DNA from: Bacteroidales bacterium
Lineage (GTDB): Bacteria; Bacteroidota; Bacteroidia; Bacteroidales; Marinilabiliaceae
Length of the DNA stretch: 64,000 nucleotides
Direction of reading: 5' to 3'
NCBI GenBank assembly: GCA_024401355.1
Contig: JAKSLF010000001.1
Span: 124,001-188,000, forward strand
How positions within the stretch are numbered: the first letter of the stretch is position 1; every line of letters begins with the position of its first letter. The notes below the pieces were generated by a model. The model was given only the letters and a program-made list of their open reading frames with translations. It was not told where the DNA came from and searched no databases. Of this stretch, positions 16,852 through 27,910 are shown in pieces. Made by a program: the position numbers and the translations under genes.

Positions 16852-17466
16852 ATGGCAAAGTATAAAGAGAATAGCAGGGAATCTGACCCACAGTCAGAAC
16901 TCATAGCAGAAGATATACGCAAGTGTATAGAAGTTTTGCAAAAGGGTGGGTTGATACTATATCCTACTGATACAGTATGGGGCATAGGCTGCGACGCGAC
17001 AAATGCCGATGCCGTTGCCAAAGTGTATGCCCTGAAGCGCCGTGATGACTCAAAGAGTCTAATAGTACTTTTCGACTCAGTTCAGCGAGTTGGAGGATAT
17101 GTTGACCGTCTCCCAGATGTGGCCTACGACATGATGGAACTTTCTGACAAGCCAATGACTTTGATTCTCGATGGAGCCAAGAATATGGCTACCAATCTGA
17201 TTGCTGAAGATGGGTCTGTTGGTGTGAGGGTGTCAAGCGAAAGATTCAGCCAAGGGTTGTGCCAACGACTTAAGAAGCCGCTTGTGTCCACATCGGCCAA
17301 TATCAGCGGAGAACCTACAGCCACCATTTTCGCAGAGATAAGTGAAGCCATAGTCAATGGAGTTGACTATGTAGTCAGATACCGCCAGGATGACACTTCA
17401 AAGCATAAGCCTTCGAGCATTGTGAAGTTGTCAAGAAACGGTCTGGTAAAGATAATACGTGAATGA
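16852..17466 (+). CDS. tsaC: L-threonylcarbamoyladenylate synthase (Sua5/YrdC/TsaC)
   Basis: YrdC-domain protein, 204 residues. The motifs GLILYPTDTVWGIGCDAT, ALKRRDDSKSLIVL, GSVGVRVSSE and PLVSTSANISGEPT are characteristic. It makes threonylcarbamoyl-AMP from Thr, bicarbonate and ATP for t6A37 modification of ANN-decoding tRNAs. It lacks the C-terminal Sua5 domain, so it is the short form. It begins immediately after the preceding stop, and the thioesterase ATG follows 16 bp downstream. Confidence 0.9.
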   Translation: MAKYKENSRESDPQSELIAEDIRKCIEVLQKGGLILYPTDTVWGIGCDATNADAVAKVYALKRRDDSKSLIVLFDSVQRVGGYVDRLPDVAYDMMELSDKPMTLILDGAKNMATNLIAEDGSVGVRVSSERFSQGLCQRLKKPLVSTSANISGEPTATIFAEISEAIVNGVDYVVRYRQDDTSKHKPSSIVKLSRNGLVKIIRE

Positions 17467-17482
17467 TTGTAATAGAAGTAAT

Positions 17483-17929
17483 ATGGAACTTGAAGATATA
17501 GACCTTGCTGCATACGTCTTCCCTGAACGATGTGTGGTGCAAAAAAGATTCAATGACCTTGACGGATTGAGACATGTCAACAATGGTGTTCAGCAGTCAT
17601 ATTTCGATATAGGCCGAGCCAACTACCTTAAAAGAATATATGGCGAAAAGTTCTATTGTGCTGACAGGGTGCTACTTGTCGCTTCATATAAGACCGATTT
17701 CATATTCCAGATTCGTCTCGAAGACGAAATAGAAATATGCACTTCGGTATATAAAATAGGTAATAAGAGTCTCAGGATGCTTCAAGTGTTGAGGGGAGTT
17801 GCCGATGGACGAATATACACCAAATCTGATTCTGTGATGGTGGCTGTGGAAACATCGGGTGGTCATAGTATACCTTTGCCTGATGAATGGCGCCAGAAGA
17901 TTACTGATATTGAAGGCAGAGTGTTGTGA
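17483..17929 (+). CDS. Acyl-CoA/ACP thioesterase, 4HBT family
   Basis: Hot-dog thioesterase, 148 residues from ATG 17483. The motif VQKRFNDLDGLRHVNNGVQQ, with the catalytic Asp in FNDLD and HVNN, is typical of 4HBT proteins. An upstream in-frame GTG at 17459 would overlap tsaC by 8 bp. It clusters with tsaC as in many Bacteroidales. The substrate is unknown; medium- or long-chain acyl-CoA is plausible. Confidence 0.8.
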   Translation: MELEDIDLAAYVFPERCVVQKRFNDLDGLRHVNNGVQQSYFDIGRANYLKRIYGEKFYCADRVLLVASYKTDFIFQIRLEDEIEICTSVYKIGNKSLRMLQVLRGVADGRIYTKSDSVMVAVETSGGHSIPLPDEWRQKITDIEGRVL

Positions 17930-18057
17930 AGTCTGAAAATAATGTAACCACAACAAGGTAGTATACGTAAGTATAATACGTGAATATCATGTAAAGAATA
18001 TTTTTAGAATCATTCGGATTTTTTAGCATTACCGTGTGTTTCTTTAAAATCTTTTTA

Positions 18058-18065
18058 TAACTTTG
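18058..18065 (+). promoter_or_regulatory. -7 promoter element for polyprenyl synthetase gene
   Basis: TAACTTTG matches the Bacteroidetes -7 consensus, 68 bp before the ATG at 18133. The 200-bp gap from 17930 otherwise shows no gene. Confidence 0.55.
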
Positions 18066-18132
18066 ACATTTGAGAGAATCCGGTGCAGCATAATGGGCAT
18101 CGGAAAGGATCAGAAAAAGGAATAGATAACAA

Positions 18133-20639
<2,507 letters not shown>

Positions 20640-20651
20640 TATTGAGAAGTT

Positions 20652-20897
20652 ATGAGCGATTTGCATTTGGAGATAATGACGCCAGATAAGACTCTCTACA
20701 AAGGAGACGTTGAGCTGGTCGAGGTGCCAGGAAAGCGAGGTCGCTTTACTGTGCTTCACAATCATGCACCGATAATATCTACCTTGGAGGCCGGACAGAT
20801 AAGGATAAAGAATGCAGAAGGTGTCGAAGAGACAATCGACTGCAAAGCTGGTTACCTTGAATGTTCAGAGAATAAGGTGTCGATATTGCTTAATTAG
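20652..20897 (+). CDS. atpC: F0F1 ATP synthase subunit epsilon (short form)
   Basis: Epsilon subunit, 81 residues, covering only the N-terminal beta-sandwich: LHLEIMTPDKTLYKGDVELV and FTVLHNHAPIISTLEAGQIR. The C-terminal helical hairpin found in longer epsilon subunits is absent, as is usual in Bacteroidetes. It ends 24 bp before a strong terminator, so the ATP synthase transcript stops here. Confidence 0.93.
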   Translation: MSDLHLEIMTPDKTLYKGDVELVEVPGKRGRFTVLHNHAPIISTLEAGQIRIKNAEGVEETIDCKAGYLECSENKVSILLN

Positions 20898-20920
20898 TAG
20901 TATAGTTATAATCTATATCC

Positions 20921-20952
20921 AAAGCGCTGTCCATTTGGGCAGCGCTTTTTTT
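20921..20952 (+). terminator. Intrinsic terminator after atpC
   Basis: AAAGCGCTG pairs with CAGCGCTTT across a 10-nt loop and is followed by a T run. It separates the core operon from the accessory region. Confidence 0.93.
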
Positions 20953-21011
20953 GTTTACGAATAACCAGTTCGCAAGTGGTCTGCAAATTTGCAAATGTAA
21001 ATGATATACAA

Positions 21012-21323
21012 ATGAAAAAATCAGAGACAATCAAGACGGCCGCAACCATCGGCACTGGCACAGGAATCGCACTAGGTGGATCTTCTGCTGCAATGGGTTT
21101 GGCAACTGCTGTAGGCACTGCTTCTACTGGCACTGCAATTTCTTCTTTATCTGGAGCTGCTGCAACTAGTGCAGCAACTGCCTGGCTCGGTGGCGGCGCT
21201 TTAGCTGCTGGCGGTGGGGGTGTGGCCGCAGGTACCGCAGTCTTGGCTGCTATCCCTGTTGTAGGAGCAGGTATTGCCGTCGCTGGTGCTATTTACGGGG
21301 CTTACCAGTTTTTCAAAAAGTAG
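21012..21323 (+). CDS. Gly/Ala-rich hydrophobic small protein, copy 1
   Basis: A 103-residue protein from ATG 21012; an upstream in-frame start would add 12 residues. It is nearly all Gly, Ala, Thr, Ser and Val, with small-residue repeats such as GTGTGIALGGSSAAMGLA and WLGGGALAAGGGGVAAG, ending in a short basic tail, YGAYQFFKK. The glycine-zipper spacing suggests close helix packing in a membrane, as in pore-forming or bacteriocin-like peptides. It has no secretion leader or Cys. Function unknown. It is tandemly duplicated. Confidence 0.7.
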   Translation: MKKSETIKTAATIGTGTGIALGGSSAAMGLATAVGTASTGTAISSLSGAAATSAATAWLGGGALAAGGGGVAAGTAVLAAIPVVGAGIAVAGAIYGAYQFFKK

Positions 21324-21386
21324 AACACTTTCCACACATTCAGTTCGCAAGTGGTCTGCAAATTTGCAAATGTAAATGATATACAA

Positions 21387-21698
21387 ATGAAAAAATCAGA
21401 GACAATCAAGACGGCCGCAACCATCGGCACTGGCACAGGAATCGCACTAGGTGGATCTTCTGCTGCAATGGGTTTGGCAACTGCTGTAGGCACTGCTTCT
21501 ACTGGCACTGCAATTTCTTCTTTATCTGGAGCTGCTGCAACTAGTGCAGCAACTGCCTGGCTCGGTGGCGGCGCTTTAGCTGCTGGCGGTGGGGGTGTGG
21601 CCGCAGGTACCGCAGTCTTGGCTGCTATCCCTGTTGTAGGAGCAGGTATTGCCGTCGCTGGTGCTATTTACGGGGCTTACAAGTTTTTCAAGAAATAG
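21387..21698 (+). CDS. Gly/Ala-rich hydrophobic small protein, copy 2
   Basis: The second copy, 103 residues, is identical to copy 1 except Lys for Gln four residues before the AFFKK-type tail (YGAYKFFKK). The same upstream motif and palindrome precede it. The near identity implies very recent duplication or ongoing gene conversion. The following small genes at 21721 and 21910 are not duplicated. Confidence 0.7.
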   Translation: MKKSETIKTAATIGTGTGIALGGSSAAMGLATAVGTASTGTAISSLSGAAATSAATAWLGGGALAAGGGGVAAGTAVLAAIPVVGAGIAVAGAIYGAYKFFKK

Positions 21699-21720
21699 TA
21701 ACTAAATTTCAACAACGATT

Positions 21721-21891
21721 ATGTGGAACATAGTGGTGAAAGGTGTTGCTGTATATGTTGCAGCAAAAGTAATCGGCCGAATAGCCGAAAGGACAACAGA
21801 TCATATCATCGACAAGATGAAGCAAAAGGATTATTCCCGAGCAGAACACGAGTTTTCTACACGATTACCGATAGGTTATAATTATAAATAG
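21721..21891 (+). CDS. Small protein with N-terminal hydrophobic helix
   Basis: A 56-residue open frame starting MWNIVVKGVAVYVAAKVIGR, with a basic/acidic C-terminal half containing TTDHIIDKMKQKDYSRAEHE. The hydrophobic first 20 residues could be a membrane or amphipathic helix. It lies 22 bp after the second Gly/Ala-rich gene and 18 bp before the next small gene, which argues for one transcript. No family recognised. Confidence 0.55.
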   Translation: MWNIVVKGVAVYVAAKVIGRIAERTTDHIIDKMKQKDYSRAEHEFSTRLPIGYNYK

Positions 21892-21909
21892 AATCAACAC
21901 GAGAACACC

Positions 21910-22074
21910 ATGAAGATAGTCAAAATCTTTTCAAAAGATGCTAGAACTAAATACAACTCTAGCATTCTATTCAAGTCAGACAAATGCATCTGTAGTTATG
22001 ATCAAGACGATGTTGACGATCCATACGATGATAACGATGAAGCTGATGCCTGGGAGGATGGATGGAATAGTTAA
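21910..22074 (+). CDS. Small acidic protein
   Basis: A 54-residue frame starting MKIVKIFSKDARTKYNSSIL, with a strongly acidic Asp-rich C-terminal half (DQDDVDDPYDDNDEADAWED). A CIC motif lies in the middle. It is the last of four small genes between atpC and the WYL regulator. Such an acidic tail could neutralise a basic or nucleic-acid-binding partner, but that is speculation. Confidence 0.5.
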   Translation: MKIVKIFSKDARTKYNSSILFKSDKCICSYDQDDVDDPYDDNDEADAWEDGWNS

Positions 22075-22091
22075 ATAATTTAGTGTATTGT

Positions 22092-22120
22092 ATCTGAGGT
22101 TGTGAAATGCGACCTCAGAT
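22092..22120 (+). promoter_or_regulatory. 9-bp hairpin upstream of WYL gene
   Basis: ATCTGAGGT (22092-22100) pairs with ACCTCAGAT (22112-22120) with an 11-nt loop. No T run follows directly, so it is either an operator palindrome or a weak terminator. It lies about 90 bp before the WYL start. Confidence 0.45.
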
Positions 22121-22208
22121 GCCCTACACAAATCATATAAAACCAACTACATTAAAACAAATTGCAGTTTCTTTGCGTATTAATATAAATAACCTAACAA
22201 GAACGATT

Positions 22209-23303
22209 ATGCCAACAAATAAAGACGCATTATCTAGAATTAAAATATTAGACGACTTGTTGTCGAATAAATATCACCAGTTGACATGGGATGAACTAGT
22301 GGAAGCTGTCAATGACAGACTTGCAGAGAAAGATCTTCGCCCAGTCACGCGTAGATGCATTGAAAAGGATATTGACTATATTGAAGATGCTTTTGAAACA
22401 GATATTGTGAAAAACTGGGTACCTGCTGAAACACAATCAGGACAGTCAGTATCCAAAAAGTGTCTAAAGTATGCTGACCCAGACTTTTCCATTTTCAAGA
22501 AAAAAATGACAAGAGAAGAATCGTATCTTCTAAAGCAAATCATTTCTACTTTGGGTCAATTTGACGGATTGCCAAACTTTTCTGAAATTGCAAGTCTTGC
22601 AAACAGTCAACTTGCCAAATCTATCGAAAAAGAATTCGGAGATAGAAAAATAATAGCATTTGACAAAAACCCTTCTAACGTGGTATGTAAACGTGTAGAT
22701 ACTGTTTTCGCAAAATTATACCTAGCAATTTCACAAAAACAGGTTGTGAAACTCCACTATCACACGTATAAAGATCTAACAGACATAAAGACAATCGTGT
22801 TTCATCCTTATTTTCTAAAAGAATATAACCGCAGATGGTTCGTATTCGGGATAGCAGATGAGGACAAGTTTGAGTTAAACTTCGCTCTTGACAGAATTGA
22901 CGATGTTGAAAGTTTACCAGCTAACAATTATATTGAATATGGTGGACAATTCGACGAATGGTTTGACTCAATCATTGGTGTCACCCGATTCAAAGATGAA
23001 TCTGTTGAGAAGATTCTATTTTGGGCAAGTGACAGTCAGATGCACTATATTTACACAAAACCTCTTCACGATAGTCAAGTGTGCATCAAAAAAGATGATG
23101 AGTTACGCAAGGCATATCCAGAACTGAAAGGAGGATGGTTTTTCAGAATAGAATGTATGAAGAATTACGAGTTAATTCGCGAACTTTGCTCTTATTCAGG
23201 AGAAGTTATTGTTCTCAAACCATCTTCTATAAGAGATGCTGTAATAGAGCGCATCAAGAGTTTGGCAAACGCATACTCTATAATCTCAGACAGTAGCGAT
23301 TAA
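22209..23303 (+). CDS. WYL domain transcriptional regulator
   Basis: A 364-residue protein from ATG 22209. The N-terminal helix-turn-helix is in ALSRIKILDDLLSNKYHQLT and VTRRCIEKDIDYIED. The WYL domain lies at about residues 170-300, with KLHYHTYKDLTDIKTIVFHP and YNRRWFVFGIADEDKFELNF; the classic W-Y-L core appears as RRWFVFG. A WCX-like C-terminal domain follows. WYL regulators often sense nucleotide ligands and frequently control defence loci. It lies 70 bp upstream of a helicase gene on the same strand, so it probably regulates that module. Confidence 0.85.
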   Translation: MPTNKDALSRIKILDDLLSNKYHQLTWDELVEAVNDRLAEKDLRPVTRRCIEKDIDYIEDAFETDIVKNWVPAETQSGQSVSKKCLKYADPDFSIFKKKMTREESYLLKQIISTLGQFDGLPNFSEIASLANSQLAKSIEKEFGDRKIIAFDKNPSNVVCKRVDTVFAKLYLAISQKQVVKLHYHTYKDLTDIKTIVFHPYFLKEYNRRWFVFGIADEDKFELNFALDRIDDVESLPANNYIEYGGQFDEWFDSIIGVTRFKDESVEKILFWASDSQMHYIYTKPLHDSQVCIKKDDELRKAYPELKGGWFFRIECMKNYELIRELCSYSGEVIVLKPSSIRDAVIERIKSLANAYSIISDSSD

Positions 23304-23373
23304 TAGCCTTGCGAACATACTACTCGTATTCAGTTTGGACATTTGTGCAAAACAAACAACAAAGAGTATTGTA

Positions 23374-25887
23374 ATGAATCTGAAGATAGAACATAAAAAA
23401 GACCTAAAGCAATATAAGGTTGACGATATTGAAGCTGTCAAGCAAGCAGGTCCTCGCAACGTCAAAGTAACAACAAACCAACTTGTTTGTGAATATGACA
23501 GAAAGGATAGCAGGTACATAAATGCCATTAAGAATCTAAAACTGATTTACAAGTTAGATGAAGGTTGCTTGATTCTTAAAGGCAGCCTAGGGTGTACTTA
23601 CACATCTGGAGATGGTTTTTGTGGCAAATTCTATGTGGTAGATGTTATTAAAGACCCTAGTGCGAATTTTGACTCTATTAAAGGGGTTGACGCTGAAATC
23701 AATTTTTCAAATCCTATCAATGCTATTTGCAACACTAGTTTGATGGATGTTTTGAACAGCTGGGCTAAGCATCCTGATTTGGTTTATAATATTGAACAAT
23801 TTGATGACTTTATGAAATTGTTCGAGTTTTACAAGACATTATCAGCCGAACGTAGCAACAACAGATCTTTTGCTATAAGCGAAATGTCAAAGCCTTACTA
23901 CTTTATTGCTATAGACGATGCTGACACTGAGCTTCAAAATCAAGAAGAAATCATCAACCAAAACGGTATTTTAGTAGGATATAAACTTCGTCAAGAGCAA
24001 TACGATCAATTGTCCAATGCATTCAAAGATAATGTTAAGCAACTTGTAGACATTGAAATAACAGGAGGAGGAGACGTTTATAAACGTATTCGCTCAATAG
24101 GTCTTGAGTGCATATACCTTAGTGATTTCAAGAACATCACAGAGAGGGAAATACCATCGTTAGTTCAAGTTCAAGTTGTTTCAACGAAACAAGAGGATGG
24201 GAAACTTGTGATTTCAGGAGAACTGAAGAATCCCAACGCTTCGTATAACTATTTGAATTTGTACGACATGGGACAAAAGATCAAAGTCGAATCCATAGAC
24301 AACTCTCTGAAACTTATTAACCAAGGAGCATCAGGAGCTGCGAGTGAACTGCTTCGCTATCTGATTGGTGATGACGACATGCCCAACAACCCACAGAGTA
24401 GCGATGAAGTCAAAGAAAGATATATGCATGGTCTTAATGATAGCCAAAGAAAGGCTTTCCTAATGGCTATAGACGGCTCTCCTGTCAGCCTGATCAAAGG
24501 GCCTCCAGGAACAGGCAAAACTCATGTCATCAATGCGATTGTGCAATATATCACAAAAGAGTTAAAAGAGAAGGTTGTCATATCTTCTCAAACTCACATT
24601 GCTATCGACAACGTTCTTGACAAGCTCATGAGTGATTTTGATCCTGTTATTCCAAATCGTATTACAAATCGAAGGAATAAGTATAGCGATGCAGAGATAG
24701 ACGCAACACTTTATAAAACATGGGGTACTAATTTCAAAAGGCACAACGAGAGAGCCTCTAACAAAGAATTGGCCAGCAAGGTTCTTGCTTCCTTAGCTAA
24801 CTTCAAGGGTACTAAAGAGATTTCATACTCGAAAGGGATTGGGACGGGGAGACCCGACTATTCCGTAATAGGCGCAACTACTACTACAAGTGCAATATCA
24901 GGCACAAAGGGACTCGAAGTGCTTAAAGGGTTCAATTGGTTAATCATAGATGAAGTATCCAAATGTCCTATCACAGAAGTCCTTCGATATTTGCCCTATG
25001 TAGAAAAAATAATTATGGTTGGAGACGATTTTCAGCTTGCTCCATTACTGGAATTCAACAAGAAGGACGTTCAGGATCTTGAGTCATACGACGAAGAAAA
25101 GTTCGACAGATTACGTGCAATGTACGAAAACTCTGTATTCGCAAAGACTCTAAGGAAAGCAGAGAAATGCGACCGCATTGTACTCTTAAATGAGAACTAT
25201 CGTTCCGTCAAGAACGTGCTTCAATTATACAACGTTTTCTACGACAACAAATTGATTGGGCGACGAGAGTCCTCCCAGCCATCCACTGTCCGTCTCAACT
25301 CTCAGGTGCTGAATGAAGACAAAGACATCTTCTTTGTTGAAGTCCTTCATGGTAAAGAACTTCGCGATGAGAATAAATCCCGTTATAATGTCGAGGAGAT
25401 AAAGGCCACAGAAGAAATCTTAAAAGAATTAATGAGTACGGCTATAAACCCAGGCAATATAAGTGTAGCTGCAATATTCCCTTATGGAGCTCAGATTTCT
25501 AGGTTTCAGAAGAGCAATTCTCGACTCATTAATGATGCAAAAAAACTATTTAAGTCATTTGACATTGACACTGTGGATGCCTTCCAAGGCAAAGAAGCTG
25601 ATATTGTTCTATGCAATACTGTTGTCGCCGACATCTCCCGCGCAAACGAAAGCTTCTTGACAGATTTTAGACGCATTAATGTATCTATGTCAAGAGCAAA
25701 GGACAAACTCATAATATTCGGCAATAGCACTGTGTTGTCTAAAATAGAAATGAGTATTAGCGGACTGCCTAAAAGAACGTTTTTCAATGACATCATTCAA
25801 TTCATTGAGTACAACGGTAAGAAAATCATTTACGATGGAGGACTAAAAAATGAGAATAGAAGCAAGAGTTCCATTACATTTGCCTAA
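23374..25887 (+). CDS. SF1 (UPF1/DNA2-like) helicase with large N-terminal extension
   Basis: An 837-residue protein from ATG 23374; a TTG 13 codons upstream is less likely. The first 350 residues or so are of unknown fold. The helicase core shows motif I SLIKGPPGTGKTHVINAIV, motif Ia in VVISSQTHIAIDNVLDKL, motif II LIIDEVSKC, motif III MVGDDFQLAPLLEF, motif IV LLNENYRS, DAFQGKEADIVLCNT and motif VI INVSMSRAKDKLIIFG. These are typical of AAA_11/AAA_12 helicases acting on nucleic acid 5' to 3'. The 3' end overlaps the next gene by 38 bp, which implies translational coupling. Confidence 0.88.
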   Translation: MNLKIEHKKDLKQYKVDDIEAVKQAGPRNVKVTTNQLVCEYDRKDSRYINAIKNLKLIYKLDEGCLILKGSLGCTYTSGDGFCGKFYVVDVIKDPSANFDSIKGVDAEINFSNPINAICNTSLMDVLNSWAKHPDLVYNIEQFDDFMKLFEFYKTLSAERSNNRSFAISEMSKPYYFIAIDDADTELQNQEEIINQNGILVGYKLRQEQYDQLSNAFKDNVKQLVDIEITGGGDVYKRIRSIGLECIYLSDFKNITEREIPSLVQVQVVSTKQEDGKLVISGELKNPNASYNYLNLYDMGQKIKVESIDNSLKLINQGASGAASELLRYLIGDDDMPNNPQSSDEVKERYMHGLNDSQRKAFLMAIDGSPVSLIKGPPGTGKTHVINAIVQYITKELKEKVVISSQTHIAIDNVLDKLMSDFDPVIPNRITNRRNKYSDAEIDATLYKTWGTNFKRHNERASNKELASKVLASLANFKGTKEISYSKGIGTGRPDYSVIGATTTTSAISGTKGLEVLKGFNWLIIDEVSKCPITEVLRYLPYVEKIIMVGDDFQLAPLLEFNKKDVQDLESYDEEKFDRLRAMYENSVFAKTLRKAEKCDRIVLLNENYRSVKNVLQLYNVFYDNKLIGRRESSQPSTVRLNSQVLNEDKDIFFVEVLHGKELRDENKSRYNVEEIKATEEILKELMSTAINPGNISVAAIFPYGAQISRFQKSNSRLINDAKKLFKSFDIDTVDAFQGKEADIVLCNTVVADISRANESFLTDFRRINVSMSRAKDKLIIFGNSTVLSKIEMSISGLPKRTFFNDIIQFIEYNGKKIIYDGGLKNENRSKSSITFA

Positions 25888-27274
25888 AGTAGTCACTAAA
25901 GTTACTGTGAAATATAATACGTATGAGCAGGCAACTTATGATGAGTATTTGGCAGCATCAATTGTTGTTAACGCCATTTCTGAAAGTGACATTGAAAGAT
26001 ACATTGATGACATCACAGGGAAAGGCAGTTTGAATAAGCACTTAAAGAAAAGAATTGAAGAAATCCAGAAAATGGATGATAGTACTAGAAAAAAAGTACT
26101 TGATAACTCTATCTTTCCTATAACAAAAATCGACAAAACTAACAGATTTGTCTACTATCCATACTTCGATGTTTCAGAACTGAGAGGCAAAGTCATAAAG
26201 GGAAATCTAAAGGACTTCTCGTATGACGAACTAAAAAAACGCTTGAAAATTGATGGAGACATCATCAAGGTTGAGTTTGAAGAAAATGACGATTCGAGAG
26301 AAGACCAATATCCTGTCAGGTTAGAAGATAACAATTTGAGTGTTAATATCAACAGGCAGGATTGGCTAACTCTGACTTCTTCTCAGTTTGAGGAAGCATA
26401 CCAGTCTTCATTGTCGGGTATAGAAACATATAACGGAGTCATAAAGGATTCTGGCGAAGGAGATCATTGGGTAGTACTAACAGATAATGTTCTTAACAAT
26501 TTGTGTAATGATAAATGCTACTATATTGATAATAATGGCAACCATTGTTCAGTTAAGGACTATCTGGAAGTAACCCAAATTATTAATGTTTTCGGATTGT
26601 TCCTATACAAGAAAAAACGATATGATTACACGCGTCAAAACATTAATAAGTGTCAGCGTGTAGTTGAGCATTTATTTCAATCTCAACAGTTGTTTGATTT
26701 TGCCAAACAACCTTTATTAAGCCTTACTAATTCTGTCAACGACAAAACCAAACAAAATATCATCAATTACATTCTAACTAGACGCGAAGATCCAGAAATG
26801 GCGGAAATCGGAATTGATGTATTATCGCGTATAACTCATGATTGGGAGAGAGAGGCTCTAATGTCCATGAAAAAGGCATCAAGACAAAACTTGACGACTT
26901 TTTACAGAATTAATCCTGATCTAGATTATACAGATATGGAATTATCCAGGATTGATAAAAAAATTCTGTCTCAAGAAGATTTAGAAAGACGCGATAAATA
27001 CATATCAAACCGAAAGTCCAAGATAACCGAAATTCGTGGAATAGTCGGTGAGATAACTGCTTCTGGCATCCGTCAAAGAATGAAGAATCTTTATAAAAAC
27101 GAGACAACAAAAATACTCACAAAGGAGCTTAATGCGCATATTGGACACAAGGAAGATGACATAATAAAATACTCTGACGAGCAGTTAGACCAGTATCTAA
27201 CCGTCGTACGCGAGATGTATAAGCATTATCAAGAGGTGCTAAAAATGATCAATAGCAATGACGCTAATAAGTAA
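25850..27274 (+). CDS. Unknown protein coupled to the helicase
   Basis: A 474-residue protein with no motif I recognise. It is charged and mostly helical, with a C-terminal coiled-coil-like region (ERRDKYISNRKSKITEIRG and following). It has no membrane helix or signal peptide. Its start lies inside the helicase 3' end (38-bp overlap), which strongly suggests a stoichiometric partner. It is followed by an intrinsic terminator, so WYL-helicase-unknown ends here. It could be an effector or adaptor; nothing in the sequence says which. Confidence 0.75.
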   Translation: MRIEARVPLHLPKVVTKVTVKYNTYEQATYDEYLAASIVVNAISESDIERYIDDITGKGSLNKHLKKRIEEIQKMDDSTRKKVLDNSIFPITKIDKTNRFVYYPYFDVSELRGKVIKGNLKDFSYDELKKRLKIDGDIIKVEFEENDDSREDQYPVRLEDNNLSVNINRQDWLTLTSSQFEEAYQSSLSGIETYNGVIKDSGEGDHWVVLTDNVLNNLCNDKCYYIDNNGNHCSVKDYLEVTQIINVFGLFLYKKKRYDYTRQNINKCQRVVEHLFQSQQLFDFAKQPLLSLTNSVNDKTKQNIINYILTRREDPEMAEIGIDVLSRITHDWEREALMSMKKASRQNLTTFYRINPDLDYTDMELSRIDKKILSQEDLERRDKYISNRKSKITEIRGIVGEITASGIRQRMKNLYKNETTKILTKELNAHIGHKEDDIIKYSDEQLDQYLTVVREMYKHYQEVLKMINSNDANK

Positions 27275-27345
27275 GCGTAATTTTCTTCGATCAAAACAAA
27301 CCTTAGAAGTTATGAACATACTGTTCGTAACGCGAGTTTAATATT

Positions 27346-27383
27346 GCATCATCAAGCTAAGCAAATAGCTGATGATGCTTTTT
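27346..27383 (+). terminator. Intrinsic terminator after helicase module
   Basis: GCATCATCA (27346-27354) pairs with TGATGATGC (27370-27378) and is followed by TTTTT. The loop contains a second AGCT/AGCT pairing. Confidence 0.85.
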
Positions 27384-27406
27384 ATTAATCTTTAAAACGA
27401 ACAGAT

Positions 27407-27892
27407 ATGAAACCAGTAAAAAACAATGTATTCTGCCCTCAGTGCAGAAGGACAAAGATTCAATTCAGCACAGAAAAAGAAGCTATGCTTTTTCTGCAAT
27501 ACAATGCTGAAATCATAAGAGAGGAGAATGGGTATGCACCAGTACGTTGCTATTATTGTGACGTTTGCAAATGCTGGCATTTGACTTCAAAGGAAGAAAA
27601 TACCCACCTGTTCAAAGCCAAGCATCATCTCCCTCGCTATGACAGAGAATTTGAAAAAACGGCAAAGGCTGCTATTCGTTGTACTCTCCGCGAGGTAAAA
27701 GAATTACTTCATAAAGTTAACCGATTCGTCATGTCAGGCCGTGAGGACTCATTGTCTAATACCTTTATGCACTACCACGCTCTATTCCATGAAGCAATTA
27801 GTCTATTTGAATCAATAACTAACGACATCACCAAGGAGCAGTATTACAATATAAACCATAGGATATGCATTATTAAACCTTATTTTTTGTAG
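27407..27892 (+). CDS. Zinc-ribbon-like small protein
   Basis: A 161-residue protein. The N terminus holds CPQCRRTKIQFSTEKEAMLF followed by APVRCYYCDVCKCWHLTS, two CxxC-type pairs that suggest a zinc ribbon. The helical C-terminal 90 residues carry no motif. N-terminal zinc-ribbon proteins of this form are common hypothetical genes in Bacteroidetes mobile regions. It lies between the helicase-module terminator and rnhA, and its own stop is followed by the CAGTTCGCAAGTG intergenic motif. Confidence 0.7.
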   Translation: MKPVKNNVFCPQCRRTKIQFSTEKEAMLFLQYNAEIIREENGYAPVRCYYCDVCKCWHLTSKEENTHLFKAKHHLPRYDREFEKTAKAAIRCTLREVKELLHKVNRFVMSGREDSLSNTFMHYHALFHEAISLFESITNDITKEQYYNINHRICIIKPYFL

Positions 27893-27910
27893 AACATTTT
27901 ATCACACATA

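Larger units (their letters stand above)
20966..21698 (+). repeat. Tandem direct duplication, 375-bp unit
   Basis: The unit at 20966-21340 is repeated at 21341-21698. The first 340 bases of each copy (20966-21305 and 21341-21680) look identical by eye. Differences appear only in the last codons, giving Gln versus Lys near the protein C terminus. Each copy carries the CAGTTCGCAAGTG motif, a GCAAATTTGC palindrome and a complete small gene. Confidence 0.93.

Noticed and set aside
20966..21698. Insertion sequence as explanation of the direct duplication
   Set aside because: No transposase, no terminal inverted repeats and no target duplication; the unit is just a gene plus its upstream region.
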